Source of the DNA: Peribolospora baueri | Taxonomy: Eukaryota; Basidiomycota; Peribolosporomycetes; Peribolosporales; Peribolosporaceae | Reading direction: 5' to 3' | Assembly: GCA_029717555.1 (NCBI GenBank) | Contig: JAMDHS010000011.1 | Span: 248,001 to 312,000 of the forward strand | Length of the DNA stretch: 64,000 nt | In this document: positions 37,176 to 49,601 of the stretch, one piece after another | Numbering within the stretch: the first letter of the stretch is position 1 | Layout of the letters: each line of letters begins with the position of its first letter | Program-made: the position numbers and the translations under genes | The notes under the pieces: model-generated | Database searches by the model: none | Told to the model about the DNA's origin: nothing | The model's input: the letters and a program-made list of their open reading frames with translations, nothing else

Positions 37176-38246
37176 TCTGCGGGGAAGAAGAGGGAGGGGA
37201 AGGAGAGGAAGATACGGGGCAGGGATCATATTTCACCTTTCGTCCTTTTTATTCGCTTTTTATTTCTGTTTCCTCGTCCTTCCTTTTCCTTGCTGTTCCC
37301 TCGTTGCCCTCAGCGACCTACGAGGTCGGCAGGACTGGATTAGGGGCACATTCCTGTTGTTCTCTTTCCCTTCTTTCTTCGTCTCTTTTCTCTCACCGTA
37401 GCAGCTCGACGGCGTCCGGCCTCCTCGTCATCTCCGCCAACCTTTGCTCTGTTCCCTCAGCGTTCCCTCCGACATCTCTCCCCCTGCATCGACCTATTAC
37501 TCGCGGCGCCTCGAGCTCGTGCGGCGTACCCTTGGAGAAGAGGCGGATTCGTTTCTGAATGGACTTGCAGCGGACCGTGCCGAGCGGTTTGACTGGCTGG
37601 TTCGACGAGGGTTGAAACCGATGGCCGCCTCGGCTGGACACCTGGTGGAAGCTCGAAGTCGAGGGGATGGCGTCTGCGCGAAGAATAAGCGCAACGGACG
37701 GGCCTCGCCATGTCTTGTTTCGCTCGCCGTGCTCTGCGTGGGGTCACGCGGACGATCGCGCTGTCGTTTCTTCCTTCAGTCCCGCATGTCCTCGCGCAAC
37801 TGTATGTATATTATGCTGTCATACCACGCCGAGCGGCCGTCTCTCTCTTCCGCATGTCGCCTCGCCCTCGCGGTGGGTTGTCTCGTTGCAATCGTTTTCG
37901 ACCTTCGTTTGTGTCGGGCTACCGGACTGTGTGACGAACGAAGGGTCGACCTTCCTCCAAGCGGTGCTTGCTTGTCCTTGGATGCCGCCATGCCAAGCAT
38001 TCCGGAACAAACACGACCTCCTTTTTGGCCAGTTTAATTAGTCTCCAATGCCCGGCTTGTTGCAAATGGCCGCCGCAGTCGGTCCTTATCCTCCTCGCCC
38101 AGATCTAATCTTTATAAAGTCTGCTTAACCACGACCAGGCGGAACTTCGGGCACACCGATTTATCGGGCCGAGCAATGCCAAACAAAACCGTTTGCCGTC
38201 TGGCTGGCTTCTCTCGACTGTAACAACCACCATCGACGTTGTCACC
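37176..38246. other. Interval without a supported gene; one possible stray coding segment
   Basis: Mostly T/C-rich flanking DNA. A plus-strand open segment at about 37490-37660 reads like protein (RRLELVRRTLGEEADSFLNG, then RAERFDWLVRRGLKP), but I find no start, domain or splice partner that makes a full gene. It might be an extra 3' exon of the RED1-like gene, a small gene, or chance. The promoter of the CDF gene lies at the right end. Confidence 0.45.
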
Positions 38247-40750
38247 ATGACTTCCCTCACTGCAGCCGCTCTCGCTATCCACGCTCGCTCCGACGGCGAC
38301 GGCGACGGCGCCTCCCAGTCCTCGCCCTCAACCCCCGTCGAAGAGGGAGGCAATGGCTCCGAGCAAGACCTCGAGGTCGCCTCGGACGCCGGCAACGACG
38401 GCAAGAACGCCTCCGCCGCTTCACGGCTTTCTGTATCCAAGGACGGCGCCGTCGTCCAGCATCGTCCCGTCCCCTCGACGAGCGGTTCCGCCGCTCCTCA
38501 CGACGACTCTCACACCTCCACCCTGACGCCCGCCGTCACTGACCCTCTCACACAGCACTGGGCAGAGCGAATGGCGCGCATCAACCACGGCCATGCCTCA
38601 TCTTCTGGCGTCGACGTCGGCGGTACCAGTCACGCCGGCGTACCCCTCACCGGTCCCGGCGGCACCGGCGTCGTCTCCTCCGGCCTACACCCTCGTCTCG
38701 GCTCGTTGACGAACCCGACATACGCTGCGCCTCTCCCTTCTCCTTCGACAGGCGACCGCGACCCTCTCCTTCTACGATCCCGCCTCGTCCCGGAGGAACG
38801 AGTGTCGGAGCTGCGGAGGAGGGGAAGTAGGAGGATGGGCGGGGGAAAGGCGAACCGTCGGTTGCTGGAATTTTATGAAGCCCAGAACGGGCAGATCGAG
38901 CGCCTCCTCAAGCCCATGTACGCGCACATGGACGACGCCAAAGAGGAGGCAGAGAACAAACGGCTGAAGGTCAAGATCGCCGTGTGGGCTTCCATCATCG
39001 CCAACTTTAGCCTCGCCGCTTTGCAACTCTACGCCGCGGTCAGCTCGCTCTCGCTCTCGCTCTTCGCCACCGCAGCCGACTCGTTGTTCGACCCGTTCGC
39101 CAACATCGTGCTCAACTGGCTGCATCGGAAGAGTCAGACGGTGTCGCCGCTCAAGTGGCCCGTAGGAGGCGCGAGGTTTGAGTCGATCGGCAATATCGCC
39201 TACGCATTTTTGTGAGTTTATCTTCGCATCAGCTCGGTGTAGACGAGCAGGATCGGCATCTCGAGCACGACTGACGCTGTGCCGGGCCCGGTACCGTGTT
39301 CTCCGCTCGTCTCTTCCTTCATGTATCCATTTGCGCGTCTTAGGATGGGGAGCGTTAACATGGTCCTAATCGTGAGTCGCTCATCCACTGCCTCGTCAAA
39401 AGCATCACACTGCCTGTCGTATTTCGTAGCTCGTTGCGCTCGTTTCAGTCGTCCTCAAGCGCCTTCGCCCCCACCATCTTCGATCCCCTTTCTCTCCTGT
39501 GCTGCTCTCGCCTTCGCATCTTCTTAGGTCGAGTCTATTCGCGATATTGCCGGGCACAAGCCGGGAGAGACGAACGGGCTTCACATTCCCTCGCTTGCCG
39601 CTGTCGGCGTTGCCTTCAGTGAGTTTGCATCCCTTTTCGCTGATTGCTAGTCTTTCTTCTGTTCTTTCGGTCTGACGCGTCGCTGCCGAACGGTTCCTGA
39701 CCATCACGTTGGACCGCCTTTCTTCGCTTGTTCTCACACCTCTATCCATCCCGTATCGTCATCCGTCTCCATCTCAGTGACAAAATTCCTCCTTTTCCTT
39801 TACTGCTATTCCATCCGCAGTAGCTCGAGCCAAGTGCAAGTGCTTTGGGAGGATCATCGGAACGACTTGTTCATTAATGGGTGAGTATTGCGCCACGCCC
39901 GGCGTCTCCGTCATCGTCAAGTCTCCGCTTCCAGTCACCGCCTGTCCGCTGAAGGGCGATACGTGAGGCGGGCGATCGGTCGATACCTCGACTCAGCTTA
40001 CCTTTTTACCCACCGGTTTGGGCAGATTCGGCATCTTCGCGTCCGCCGCCGGATCGAAGATCGCGTGGTGGCTCGACCCTGCAGGCGCCATGCTGATCGC
40101 CTGTGCAGTCATTATAAGCTGGACGAGGACCTCTTATGGTGCGTCACAGAGAGAGTGGCAGCCTGGGAGCTGATTTAATTCCGGCGCGACGACCGACTTG
40201 GGACAAGGGGGAATCTTCACCGCCTTGCTTAGCTGACCATCGTCATCTCATACCCTGCGCTCCACACTCTCAGGGCAATTCCAGCATCTCGCAGGCATGG
40301 CCGCTCCCAGCGACTTCCTCCAGGTGAGTTAATGTCAGGATGGAGGGGCCAGTGGACGGCGGCTCGTATCTGTCTCACACTCCGGTGTCTGCTTCTTTGC
40401 CCATCTCGTGCAGCTCGTGATTTATAACGCCATGCTACACGATCAAGACATAGAGAAGATTGACTCGTGTCGAGCATATCACTCCGGTCCCGTGAGTTGC
40501 GTCGCATCGCCGTGTGTCGCACGCGCTGCCCCCATTTTGATGTGCTTTTCTTTCCTTCCGCCTCGGCCTCGTTCAGAAATATGTTGTCGAAGTCGACATT
40601 GTCATGCCGTCCACGACGCCTCTCTGGAAGGCCCACGACGTGAGCCAGGATCTGCAGGATAAGCTCGAGGAGCTTCCGCAGGTCGAGCGAGCGTTCGTGC
40701 ACGTCGATCACGAGGTCGAGCATAAGCCTGAGCATCGCAAGTACGAGTGA
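38247..40750 (+). CDS. Cation diffusion facilitator (CDF), Mn-type motif
   Basis: Eight exons, join(38247..39211, 39344..39371, 39528..39618, 39778..39880, 40026..40138, 40274..40323, 40414..40491, 40577..40750), 533 residues. CDF proteins export divalent metals from cytosol to organelles or outside using proton exchange. About 200 disordered residues come first, then FYEAQNGQIERLLKPM and six predicted helices. Metal-site motifs: D278-SLF-D282 (DxxxD) in helix 2, and D391-LFI-N395 (DxxxN) in helix 5. Zn-type CDFs use HxxxD, so the acidic motif suggests manganese. The C-terminal cytosolic domain has VVEVDIVMPSTTPLWKAHDV and VERAFVHVDHEVEHKPEH, the family metallochaperone-like fold. Exon 2 is only 28 bases; it is required to join YAFL to MGSVNMVLIVESIRD. 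The ATG lies in GTCACCATGA. Confidence 0.92.
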
Positions 40751-40876
40751 GGAGAACAAGGATGGCGCGGCGGCATCGAAGGGGAGCGGAATGGAGAGCG
40801 GGCGAAGTGGCACGCAGGCCGGGTCGCTCGTCCAAGTCATGCATGATCGCACGCGATATGGACATAGTAGCACAAT

Positions 40877-40879
<3 letters not shown>

Positions 40880-40926
<47 letters not shown>
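40880..40926. repeat. 47-base T homopolymer
   Basis: An uninterrupted run of 47 T bases about 130 bases after the CDF stop codon in otherwise GC-rich DNA. Read on the minus strand it is a poly(A) tract that could mark a retroposed RNA end, or it may be an assembly or library artefact. Confidence 0.95.
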
Positions 40927-40971
40927 CCTTCCCGCCGTACTATCTACACATTAGCTGGCTGCGTACGGCCG

Positions 40972-41023
40972 GCGTACAGCGTACAGCGTACAGAACGCTT
41001 GTCCTTGATCCTTGATCCTTGAT
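40972..41023. repeat. Two short 7-base tandem repeats
   Basis: GCGTACA repeated three times (about 40972-40993), followed by CCTTGAT three times (41003-41023), just beyond the T run. Confidence 0.85.
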
Positions 41024-44000
41024 CTGGACTCGAGGATTCGGGCTTCCATGCTAGACAGTGTCAGGGGCCAGATGTCGTTGCTGGGTGCCAGACAAATGCA
41101 CGTCAATGGACGGACGATGGACGGACGGACGGAGAATCTTGCGTGTGTGTGTGTGTGTGTAAATGCACGCACGTAGGTTTTGTGGGCGTCTGATCCGAAA
41201 GGAGCAGGGCGGGTAAAGCGGGGGGAAAAGGAAAAGGGGAAGAACGGTGTCCTCCTTCTTGCGCTTGGCTTGCTCTTGCGCTCTCGCCAAGGCAAGGCAG
41301 TGATCAACCCGCAACGCCGCCGCGCATTCTTTCTTGTCTGTCCGCCTGTCTGCCTCTCGCTCGTATGCTCGTCCGCCGTCCGCCGTCCGCCGTCAGCCCT
41401 CATGCGCTGCACCATGACATGCAGTACCCTAGTTACCGAAACTTGGAGGCAAGCCACGCCATTCGTTGGCATGTGCAGTGGCAGTGGCAGTGCAGTGCCG
41501 CTCCAATCCAATCCAATACCTACACGAACTTGCGCTACTCTACGAACGGAAAACGAAACTAGGTCATTTTGAACAACCCAAGCTTTTCTCTTTCTTCTTT
41601 CTTTTTCGGTTAATTCCCGACCGGGCCTGCCTGCCTTCCTTCTCCCTTGCCAGCCATTTCATCCTTCATCCTTCATCCTTGCCGCTCGCTCGCTCGCTGC
41701 ACTCCTCAACTGAAGACTGACTGGCTGGCCGTTCTCGTCGCCGCCGGCGTCCACGTCGTCCGTCGTCCGCTGCCGGCTGTCCGAAGCAGGGTCGCCCCCC
41801 CCCGCTGCCTCGCCTCGGCCAGCGTGGAACACATCACCGACCCGACTCGAGATGAATGAATGCCCTTGCGCTCCGGAGGACTGGCTGGCTCGCTGGCTCG
41901 CCGGCCGGTGGCGAGGAAGAAGACAGAAAGAAAGAAAAGGAGAAAGAGCGTGTGAGACGACGTACATGCACATACATGTACATGCTGGACCGCCATCTTG
42001 TCTGTCTCTTGGTGACGAAGAGGGCCGGGGAAGACGGTGCGGTGCAGGTGGGGTGGTGCAAGCGAGGCCCGCCCTGCGTCCGGCCGCGCCGTGCCGGTCG
42101 TGGAGGGAGCGTGCGAGCTTGGAACTTGCCTGCCCGCTCCGCTCGCCCGCCTCTAATCCCCGAGTGGTCGACGGCGACGAGCAACGAGCGACGTGCGAGG
42201 AGCGATCATTTTGGCGCGATTGGGATTTTGATAGAAAACCGATTTCTTGCTTGCGCGATCCTTTCCTTCCCCGCCGTCGCCCGCTCGCCCGCTCCCTCTT
42301 CCCTCCGCATCCTCACCATCTATACCCACCCGCCCTGCCGACGTCCCCTCCCCTCCATCGCCTCCTCCCTCCAACCACATCTCCCGAGCGCCAGCAACCC
42401 CCGGCGCCTTCCCCTCCCGTCCTCCCCTCCCTCATATCATCCTCCCCATCCACCGCCCACCTCGCCCAGCCCAGCCACCCACCTTCCCCCCATCCCTCCT
42501 CCCCCGCGCTCGCCCGTCACCGTCGCCGTCATCCTATCTTAACCCGGCCATACGTACGTACGCCATCATCGCCCACCCGTCCCCGCCCGTTCTTCTCGCC
42601 ATCCCTCCTCATCCACCTCGATCACGACCAGCACGACTTTTGCACGCTCGCCCTTTGCCTCTGAACCTCCTCTCCTCTCCTCTCCTCTCCTCGCCAACGC
42701 CATTCCTCTCGTCTTCCTGGCCATCTCGCGTTTCGGCCAGCACACCACACCACGCTCGCACCGGCCCTTTCCTTCGCCTCCAAGCCCAGTCTCGCCAGTC
42801 GGTTGGCGAGTCAGCTAGTCACTCGCTCAGTCGGACGTCGACGGTGAGCGTCGTCGTCGTCGTCGTCGTCACCCTCTGCGCCGCTCACCACGAGCATTCC
42901 CCCTCGTCGCCCCACCCTCATCGTTGTCCGCGTTGAGGCACTCCTGACCAGTCTCCATCTCGCCCTTTTTTTCTTCTTCCTCCTTCCCTCTCTTCTTCTG
43001 GCCTCTTTCGCTCGCCCCTCCCTTCTTCCTCACTTAGGCTGGACGTCGTCTGAGCGGCGGGGCAAAGGTAAAATAAAATAAAAAAGAGGACGACGCAAGG
43101 TCGTCGTCGTCGTCGCTCGCTGGCACCGACCGACCGACGTCAACGGCACACGGCCCTCGTACTTGCGTCGTCGTCGCCCTCCTCCTCCTTCTCATCCCCG
43201 TCACCCTCCTCGTCACCCTCCAGTCCGACTTTGGCGGACAGTTGCCGAGCGCAGGGCCGTGCCGTGCGGTGCCCCTCCACAACACCTGATCGGGACGTTG
43301 TCCACGTCTAGCTCGGCGCGGGCCACGCAGGGGAAGTTCAGGTCAGGTCAAGTCAGATCGGGTCAGTACAGGTCAGATCAGGCGCTCATCGTCACCGACG
43401 ATAAATTAAACAAGCGGGGTGAGTCTTCTCTCCCTCGTTGCCGCCGTTCCTCGACGCACCCACCCGCGTCTGCCCACGTCATGTCCGCCCGCCTCCATCT
43501 CCATCTCCACACTCTCGGACGCATCGCGTCGGGCACGGAGCGATTTGAGCTCTTAATGCGGAAAAAATCACCGCAGACAGCTCGCGTTGACCACGACCCC
43601 GCTCTCGGCGTCCCCTTTGCTCCCCTTCTTTCCTTCTTATTCGCCTTTTCGTCTTTTCCTCCCTCTCTTCTTGACATGTCCATCCACGCCGCCCCTCTTC
43701 GTCTCGTCGCGTCTAGCATCGCACCGGCATCGCATCGTATCGCATCGCATCGCATCGCATCACCCTCCCTCGGATCGGATATCTCTCCTTACCTGACGCC
43801 CTCGGATCGACGTCTCGCTTCGGCCCTCGTCTCGTCTCGTCTCGTCTCGTCTTCCGCAAGTCGTCAGCCGACGGGCACGCCTCGAGGAGCGTTTATTGCC
43901 CCGTCCTCACTCGGCTCTCACGCGTCGGGCATCAGGTGAGCCGCCCTTCCCACGCTCCCGCTTTTTCTTTCCCTCGTCTGCTGTTGTCCTGGTGGTCGTC

Positions 44001-44511
44001 GAAGCGGGCCCTTGGAAAGGCGAGAGATTAGATGGATGGACGCCATGAGATTACGAGCCGTGCGGGTGCGAGCGCGAGCGCGGGTGCAAGTGCCACCTGT
44101 CCCCTCCTCGCTCGACCGACCGGACCATTTCCATGATCGATCGCCCTTTCCTCTGCCCAGTCAAAGTCGACCTTGAAATTTTTTAGTGTTGACCGGCTCC
44201 CCTTTCCTCCGTACGTCAGATGCTCACCTCTCACTCCCTTCTTCTTCTTCTTCTTCTTCGCCTCCGTCCCCAGCTCGCCGCCGTCCTTCGCTCGTCCAGC
44301 CGCTGTTCGCTGCTAATATCGCTTTCGGCTCTTTGCCGACACTGAGCTCTCGGCGCTTTCGTCCTTCGCTCCTCCGGCTCGCATCAACCAAGTCGACCAA
44401 GTCGAGGCGGACCGTCCGGTCCGCCTTTCTTCCCAATCTGTCCTGTTCTTCCCTTCCCTTCTCCTCGACCTCGCTCGACCCACGTGCCGTGCCGTGCCTC
44501 GCCTCGTACGA

Positions 44512-47500
44512 ATGCCGCCACAGCGCGATCGACCCGGCGCTGTTCGAGCGACCAAAGCCGGCTCACCACCTTTCCAATCCACTTGGGCCGGCGGTCCCCG
44601 GTACAGACCGTGGTCCGGTCCGTCGACGGCCAAGCTCGGAGACGTGGTGGATGAAGACGCTGAGACGGGGGGCATTCACGGGCCCTCCGTCGCTGGTATG
44701 GCACCGCCGAGCGCAGCTCGAGGGATCCCCGGCGGTCACCCTTATTCTGGCTCGTCCTCGACGGCGGGCCGGGGCGTCGACTACCTGCCCGTCGGATCAG
44801 AGTCCTTGGATTCCGCCAGGCCACGTGCGTCGACGCTCGACAGCATCTCCGAGCTTGGCGTCACCGGCCTCGGCGCCGATTCACCCCCGCCCACCGCATC
44901 GGCCTCTGGAGCCGTGGCAGGCGCCCCACCGTCGTCGATACCGGCCCGTCGCAGGTCGGGCAGCGCAAGTCGAGGCGGTGCCGCGGGAGGTAGGGGAACG
45001 AGGAGGACGAGTCAACCCTTGGTGGCCAGCGGCGTTGTCGTCGCCGCCGCAGACGGTGAGCCGACGGTTCCACTCGCCCTCCCTTCTCTCTTTTTATGCG
45101 CTCAACCTTCTCTAACTAACCCTCGCTCCATCTCGCCCGCTTTTCGCTTCCACCTTTCCTTTCAGACGACGCCTCGGCCATGCCACCACCACCGAGGCGG
45201 AGGTCGTCAGCGTCATCGATGAATTCGACGTTGGCCCAGACGTCTCCTCCGAACAACCTTCCTTCGACGCCCTTGGATATGAACGTTTCGTCCAAGATTA
45301 AACATACTAGGAGTCGCGGCGGATGCGTGACTTGCAGTGAGTGTAGTGGTTCTATCTTCACGTCCGCTCCAAGGAGCCGGCCCAGCGCCTTTGGTGCTCA
45401 TGTCCGTTTTCTCTCTCTCTCTCGCTTTCTCTTCACGGCAGAGGCGATGAAGATTCGTTGCGACGAATCCAATCGGCCGGGCACCCTCGAGGGCGGCCCC
45501 TTCGGAGGCTCGTGCCAGAACTGCATTGACAAGGGGCGCAAGTGCGGAGGCTACGTTCGCACCATCCTCTTCGATAAGACCCGGGACAAGACGTGCACCA
45601 CTGGCCTCGCCGGCGGAGTGCCGAACATGAGCCCGGAGATCGAAGGTGATCTCAAGGTCGTCCTCTGGGAGCCGGGCGACGAAGACGACGAGGAGGGCGT
45701 CGAGACTTTGCTCGGACCCGACGGCGAACCCGTGTACGGCGAGAAGGCCGACCTCGTCCTTCTCAACCAAGGTCAGATCGAGATCGACCGCGACCGCGAC
45801 GACCGGCCGGATTCGCACACCCCGATTCCGATCCCAGGCGGCTACGAGGGCGATGGCGATTCGTCCGGTGCTAGCTCGCCGGACGCCCCTTATCGCACCC
45901 ACCAACCCCGCCCGCCGCTCGTGTCGGTGGGCTCCCTTCTCGACAAAGGCGCCGGCGTGCTCATGAACGGTTACGGTCAAGACGGAGCCAACGGGGCGAC
46001 CTACGCTGGCGACGCGCATGCCATCCACCCTCACTACGCCTTCTCCAACGGTCAGGCCACGCAGCAGCAGCAGCCGCCTCGGACGGACTACGCCTACTAC
46101 CCCGGCCAGCCGGCGTACATGAGCCAAGTCGCTTACGCCGATTCTGTACCCCATGACGGCGCCATTCGCCAGCCTCCGTTCGGATACACGCATGCGGGTC
46201 TCCAAACCGCCGCGTGGGGTTCCAATCCGTTCGGCGCGCCGTCGACCGGCTTCTCTGGCAGGTCGGGCGAGCATGCCCCCTCGCCCAACAATCTCCGAGG
46301 CTGGTGGGCAGGTGGCGGTGGTGGCGGCGGCGGGGCGGGCGCCGGGCCCGAGTCTCCGTACTCTCAACCACCTCCGCCTCAGCCTGCTTTCTTTGGCACG
46401 TCCAACCCGGCGGGATTTCCACCACCTCAGCAACCGTCCGACAGCCCATCTCGACCGAGGCCCGGAACTTACCAAACGCCATCAACCGGCTTCTGGTTCG
46501 GCGCGTACGACAGCCGTGCCTTCAGCTTCTCCGGTCCTTCCCCTTATCCTGGTTACGCCCCGCAGGCGCCTGCGCCGTCCACGTCGACTTCCGACGCGCC
46601 TGCCGACGCGCCCCTGCTCCAGAGGATCTACAGCGACGGCAGCGGCGTCAGCGACGGAACGTCCCCCGGCGTCGGCGATGGCGTCGGGGTCAAGTATGAG
46701 CCCGGTTTCTTCGTTCGACAGCCGATGTCGCCCGACGATCAGGTGCGACTTCGCGACGTGAACGACGTGCACAGCCCTTCCTCGCCTTCGGTCGTGCCCT
46801 TGGCCGCTCCCGGCATGTTCAGAGAGCCGGACGTCGAGTCGCACGTTCATCGCACCAGCGTCAGCTCGACGAATCACAGCTCGGTCAGCTCGAGCAAGTC
46901 AGGCTCCCCGTCGGCTCTCCAGAACCAGCACCAGACGGGAACGCTCAGCGAGAGCGAGAGCGATGCGGAAGGAGACGCGCCGATGGCCACCTTCCCGCTG
47001 GGTGGCGCTTGGCAACCCGACCCGTACCCGTCGAGTGGCAGCACGCAAGACGTGCGCATGGGCATCGGCGAGCTGGATATCGACGACAATTCTCGCTTCA
47101 CCGAGCTCGGAGATGTGCCGCTCGAGTCGACGACGACGGCGGGGGCGGCATCGCAATACCCGCTCAGCTCGACCGACTTGTCTATACCGCCCGTCGTGAC
47201 CATCGGTTCCGATCCCTCCTCGGCTGTCGATCCCTCGGGTTGTTATCCCGTCGACGGGGACTATTTCCACGACGACACGTCGAGGACGGTGTCGTCGGTC
47301 GACCTTTTCGCCGCCTTCGATCCCAGCTTGCAGTTCATGCGCACAGGCAGGAACAAGGCCTTACAAGAGGTGTTCGAGCTCGCCAAAGACCCGGTCGCGT
47401 TGCGCAAGAAGCTCAAGGAGATTGCCAAAAAGCATCTCTACCCGAATGGCCGTTACCCTCCGCTTGCGCTCGTCAAGGAGCCGATGAAACCGCCAGCGAC

Positions 47501-49601
47501 GCCATGGACAGTGTCCGTCATGGAGGACATGTTGCTCGACCGATGTGAGCGGACCCGCTTTTCGAAAGCTGCCACCCCTCCCCCTTGCTCCTTCTCTGAC
47601 TTCCCCATTCGTCTGTCTTGGTTCCGCCGCGCAGTCTTCCAAGATACGGCTCGCATGTTGGTCGGCGGTCTCGACGAGTCGAAGAACCCGTTCCGCCTGA
47701 CCATCTTCCCCGTCGCCGGCAAACACCGGTCCATCTTCCACTTCGTCATCGCGTGAGCCTCCTCCGTCCCTCGTTCATCGCGGCGGGCCGCTCGCTAAGG
47801 GGTAAACCGACTTTTCTCCCGGCCTGGCCTTGATCCGTTTTCCTTTTTTTTTTTTTCACTCCTCGTCTCTCCATAGCGTCTCTGCCGCGCATTACGCCAC
47901 CCGCCTGGCCCACATGGAAGGCGAAGCTTGCGTTCCGCTGGACATCAACCAGTGCGGTCAACTCATGACCATTCACGGTGATGCCAGCGACAACACGGCC
48001 AGCAAGGACGATTGGAGGAAGCTCACTCCCAGCCTCCGATCTCGAGAGATGGGAGCCTACGCGGTGAGTGGAGCTTCCGAGTTTGCTCAGACTTTCACAT
48101 CGTTTCACCAAGCTCACCCCACCCACCCTTCCATCTTTCTTGTCGTGCTTTATGTCTTTAGGGGCGTCATCTGCTCCTTGCCAGCCGACTCCTGCGAGAG
48201 GACCTGCCCAAGCAGGCCCCGTCCGAAGAGGCGATTCTGGACGCGTGCGCCACCCGATTCGCGCACATGTTCGAGGTAAGTCTCATCGGCGGACTGGACG
48301 GACGGTCTTGGCGCCGACGTCGCTCAGCGACGGCCCCCACGCTAATGTGCACACACACGCGTCTCTTCCCAGACCTTTTCTCACGGTCGAGCCACGGTAG
48401 AGGACATCTCGGCTATCGAGCGCGCGTCGACCTGGACGGAACAGACACACCCAACCTTTGCTTCCGTCGAGGGCCTTCTTGCGCGCTGGTCGTTCTGGAT
48501 CGACGTCTTCAACGCCACGTCTCAGGGCCGCGAGTGTCGTGCGGTCACTTTCACCAAGAGCGGCGTCCTGAACGGCGTGGACCCTTCGTCGACGCAGAAG
48601 CTTGACGCTGGCGAATTGTGGGGCATGCAAGACCTCATGGGCTGTCCGTCTAGCCTCGTTCTTTTGATCGGCGCCGTCGCCAACTTGGCTGCCAAAGCCG
48701 CTGCGTGGAACTTGACGGCCAACTGGCAGGTCCATTCGCCCGCTTACGGCCGTCGCACCGCCCGGCCTGCCATGCACCTCGACCTGGCCAAGCAATTCCT
48801 GGAAAAGTACACAGCGGAGGACGAAGAAGAAGAAGAGATCGCTCCGGTTTTGCGTCATTCCACCCTCAGTGGCGCTATGCCCGGCACGGCTGTGCCTGCC
48901 GTGCAGGGGCCGTCCCGCCAGGGTTCGCTCGATCATCTGGCCTCGCTCGTCTACGCTGACCTGCTCAACTGGGACTACTCCGGCCCGGGCGTCCAGGAGG
49001 TCACGGGCGGCGCCGCCGTAGAGGCCCGTCTCTCCGCCGAGTGCTTCCAGTACGCCGCTCTCGTCCACCTCGTCCGCACGGTGTTCAAGTTGCCGCCCCA
49101 CCATAAGAAAGTGCAAGAGCTTATCCGCGAGGTTATGGACCGCATCCTTCAGCTTCCCAAAAACTGCTTGGAGACTTGGGTGAGTCCTCCTCCTCCTCCC
49201 CGATCAATCGCCTCGATCTAGCGCGCCCACTGGCCGACTTTATTTTGACATATTGGATCCACCATACCGGACGGCAGGCGACATTCCCTTACTTTGTCAC
49301 CGGCTGCGAAGCGATCGACGAGGAAACGCAGACCTTTTTCAAGATCCGCTTCATGCAGATGGAACGCAAGATGGGCATCGTCAATCTACTGGTTGCGCGA
49401 CAGGTGAGTGCCGCAGTGGCCTTTTTTCATATCGGGTCGTTTTGGCGCAATGGATCCATTGACTCCCTCTACGCGTCCTTGTCGCGTCCTTGCTTGCAGG
49501 TCATGGAGCAGGTCTGGGAAGCTCGCCGTCGGGATCCTCGGCACGACGTCCATTGGAGCCAGTTCAGTCGCACTCCGCACGGAACGCTCATCGTGACGTG
49601 A
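44512..49601 (+). CDS. Zn2Cys6 (Gal4-type) transcription factor, large
   Basis: Nine exons, join(44512..45055, 45166..45336, 45442..47544, 47635..47752, 47877..48063, 48162..48275, 48373..49179, 49278..49403, 49500..49601), 1423 residues. The zinc cluster is C235-VT-C238-KAMKIR-C245, then C263-QN-C266-IDKGRK-C273, in a RSRGGC context that is typical of fungal binuclear clusters. An intron splits the Lys codon after the second Cys. The third loop (C245 to C263) holds 17 residues, longer than the usual 5-12. A long Pro/Gly/Ser-rich middle (residues about 330-860) precedes a helical C-terminal half with FPYFVTGCEAIDEETQTFF and RMEMERK-like text (RFMQMERKMG), matching the C-terminal fungal TF domain. 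Target genes are unknown. Confidence 0.88.

Larger units (their letters stand above)
40751..44511. other. Gene-free interval of about 3.8 kb
   Basis: 3' flank of the CDF gene and upstream region of the first Zn2Cys6 gene. It contains the 47-base T run (40880-40926), GCGTACA and CCTTGAT triplicates (40972-41023), a TG dinucleotide run near 41142-41160, CCTCT pentamers (42669-42692), GGTCA-type repeats (43340-43381), GCATC pentamers (43726-43762) and GTCTC pentamers (43826-43850). Open frames up to about 270 codons are Pro/Ser/Arg-biased without domains. Donor-like GTGAG sites near 43421 and 43936 could belong to 5' leader introns of the Zn2Cys6 gene; this is speculative. Confidence 0.6.

Noticed and set aside
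39429-39527. Extra CDF exon reading LVALVSVVLK
   Set aside because: Direct joining of VNMVLI to VESIRDIAGH keeps phase and restores the family sequence; the segment belongs to the intron.
40880-40926. T run as a Pol III terminator
   Set aside because: Far longer than needed and no Pol III gene is visible upstream.
41852-42664. 270-codon plus-strand open frame as a gene
   Set aside because: Pro/Ser/Arg-rich readings of a C/T-rich tract, with two overlapping frames equally open.
49212-49277. Exon extension reading ARPLADFILTYWIHHTGRQ in the first Zn2Cys6 gene
   Set aside because: No acceptor gives the right phase for it, whereas GGCAG at 49277 does; it is treated as intron.
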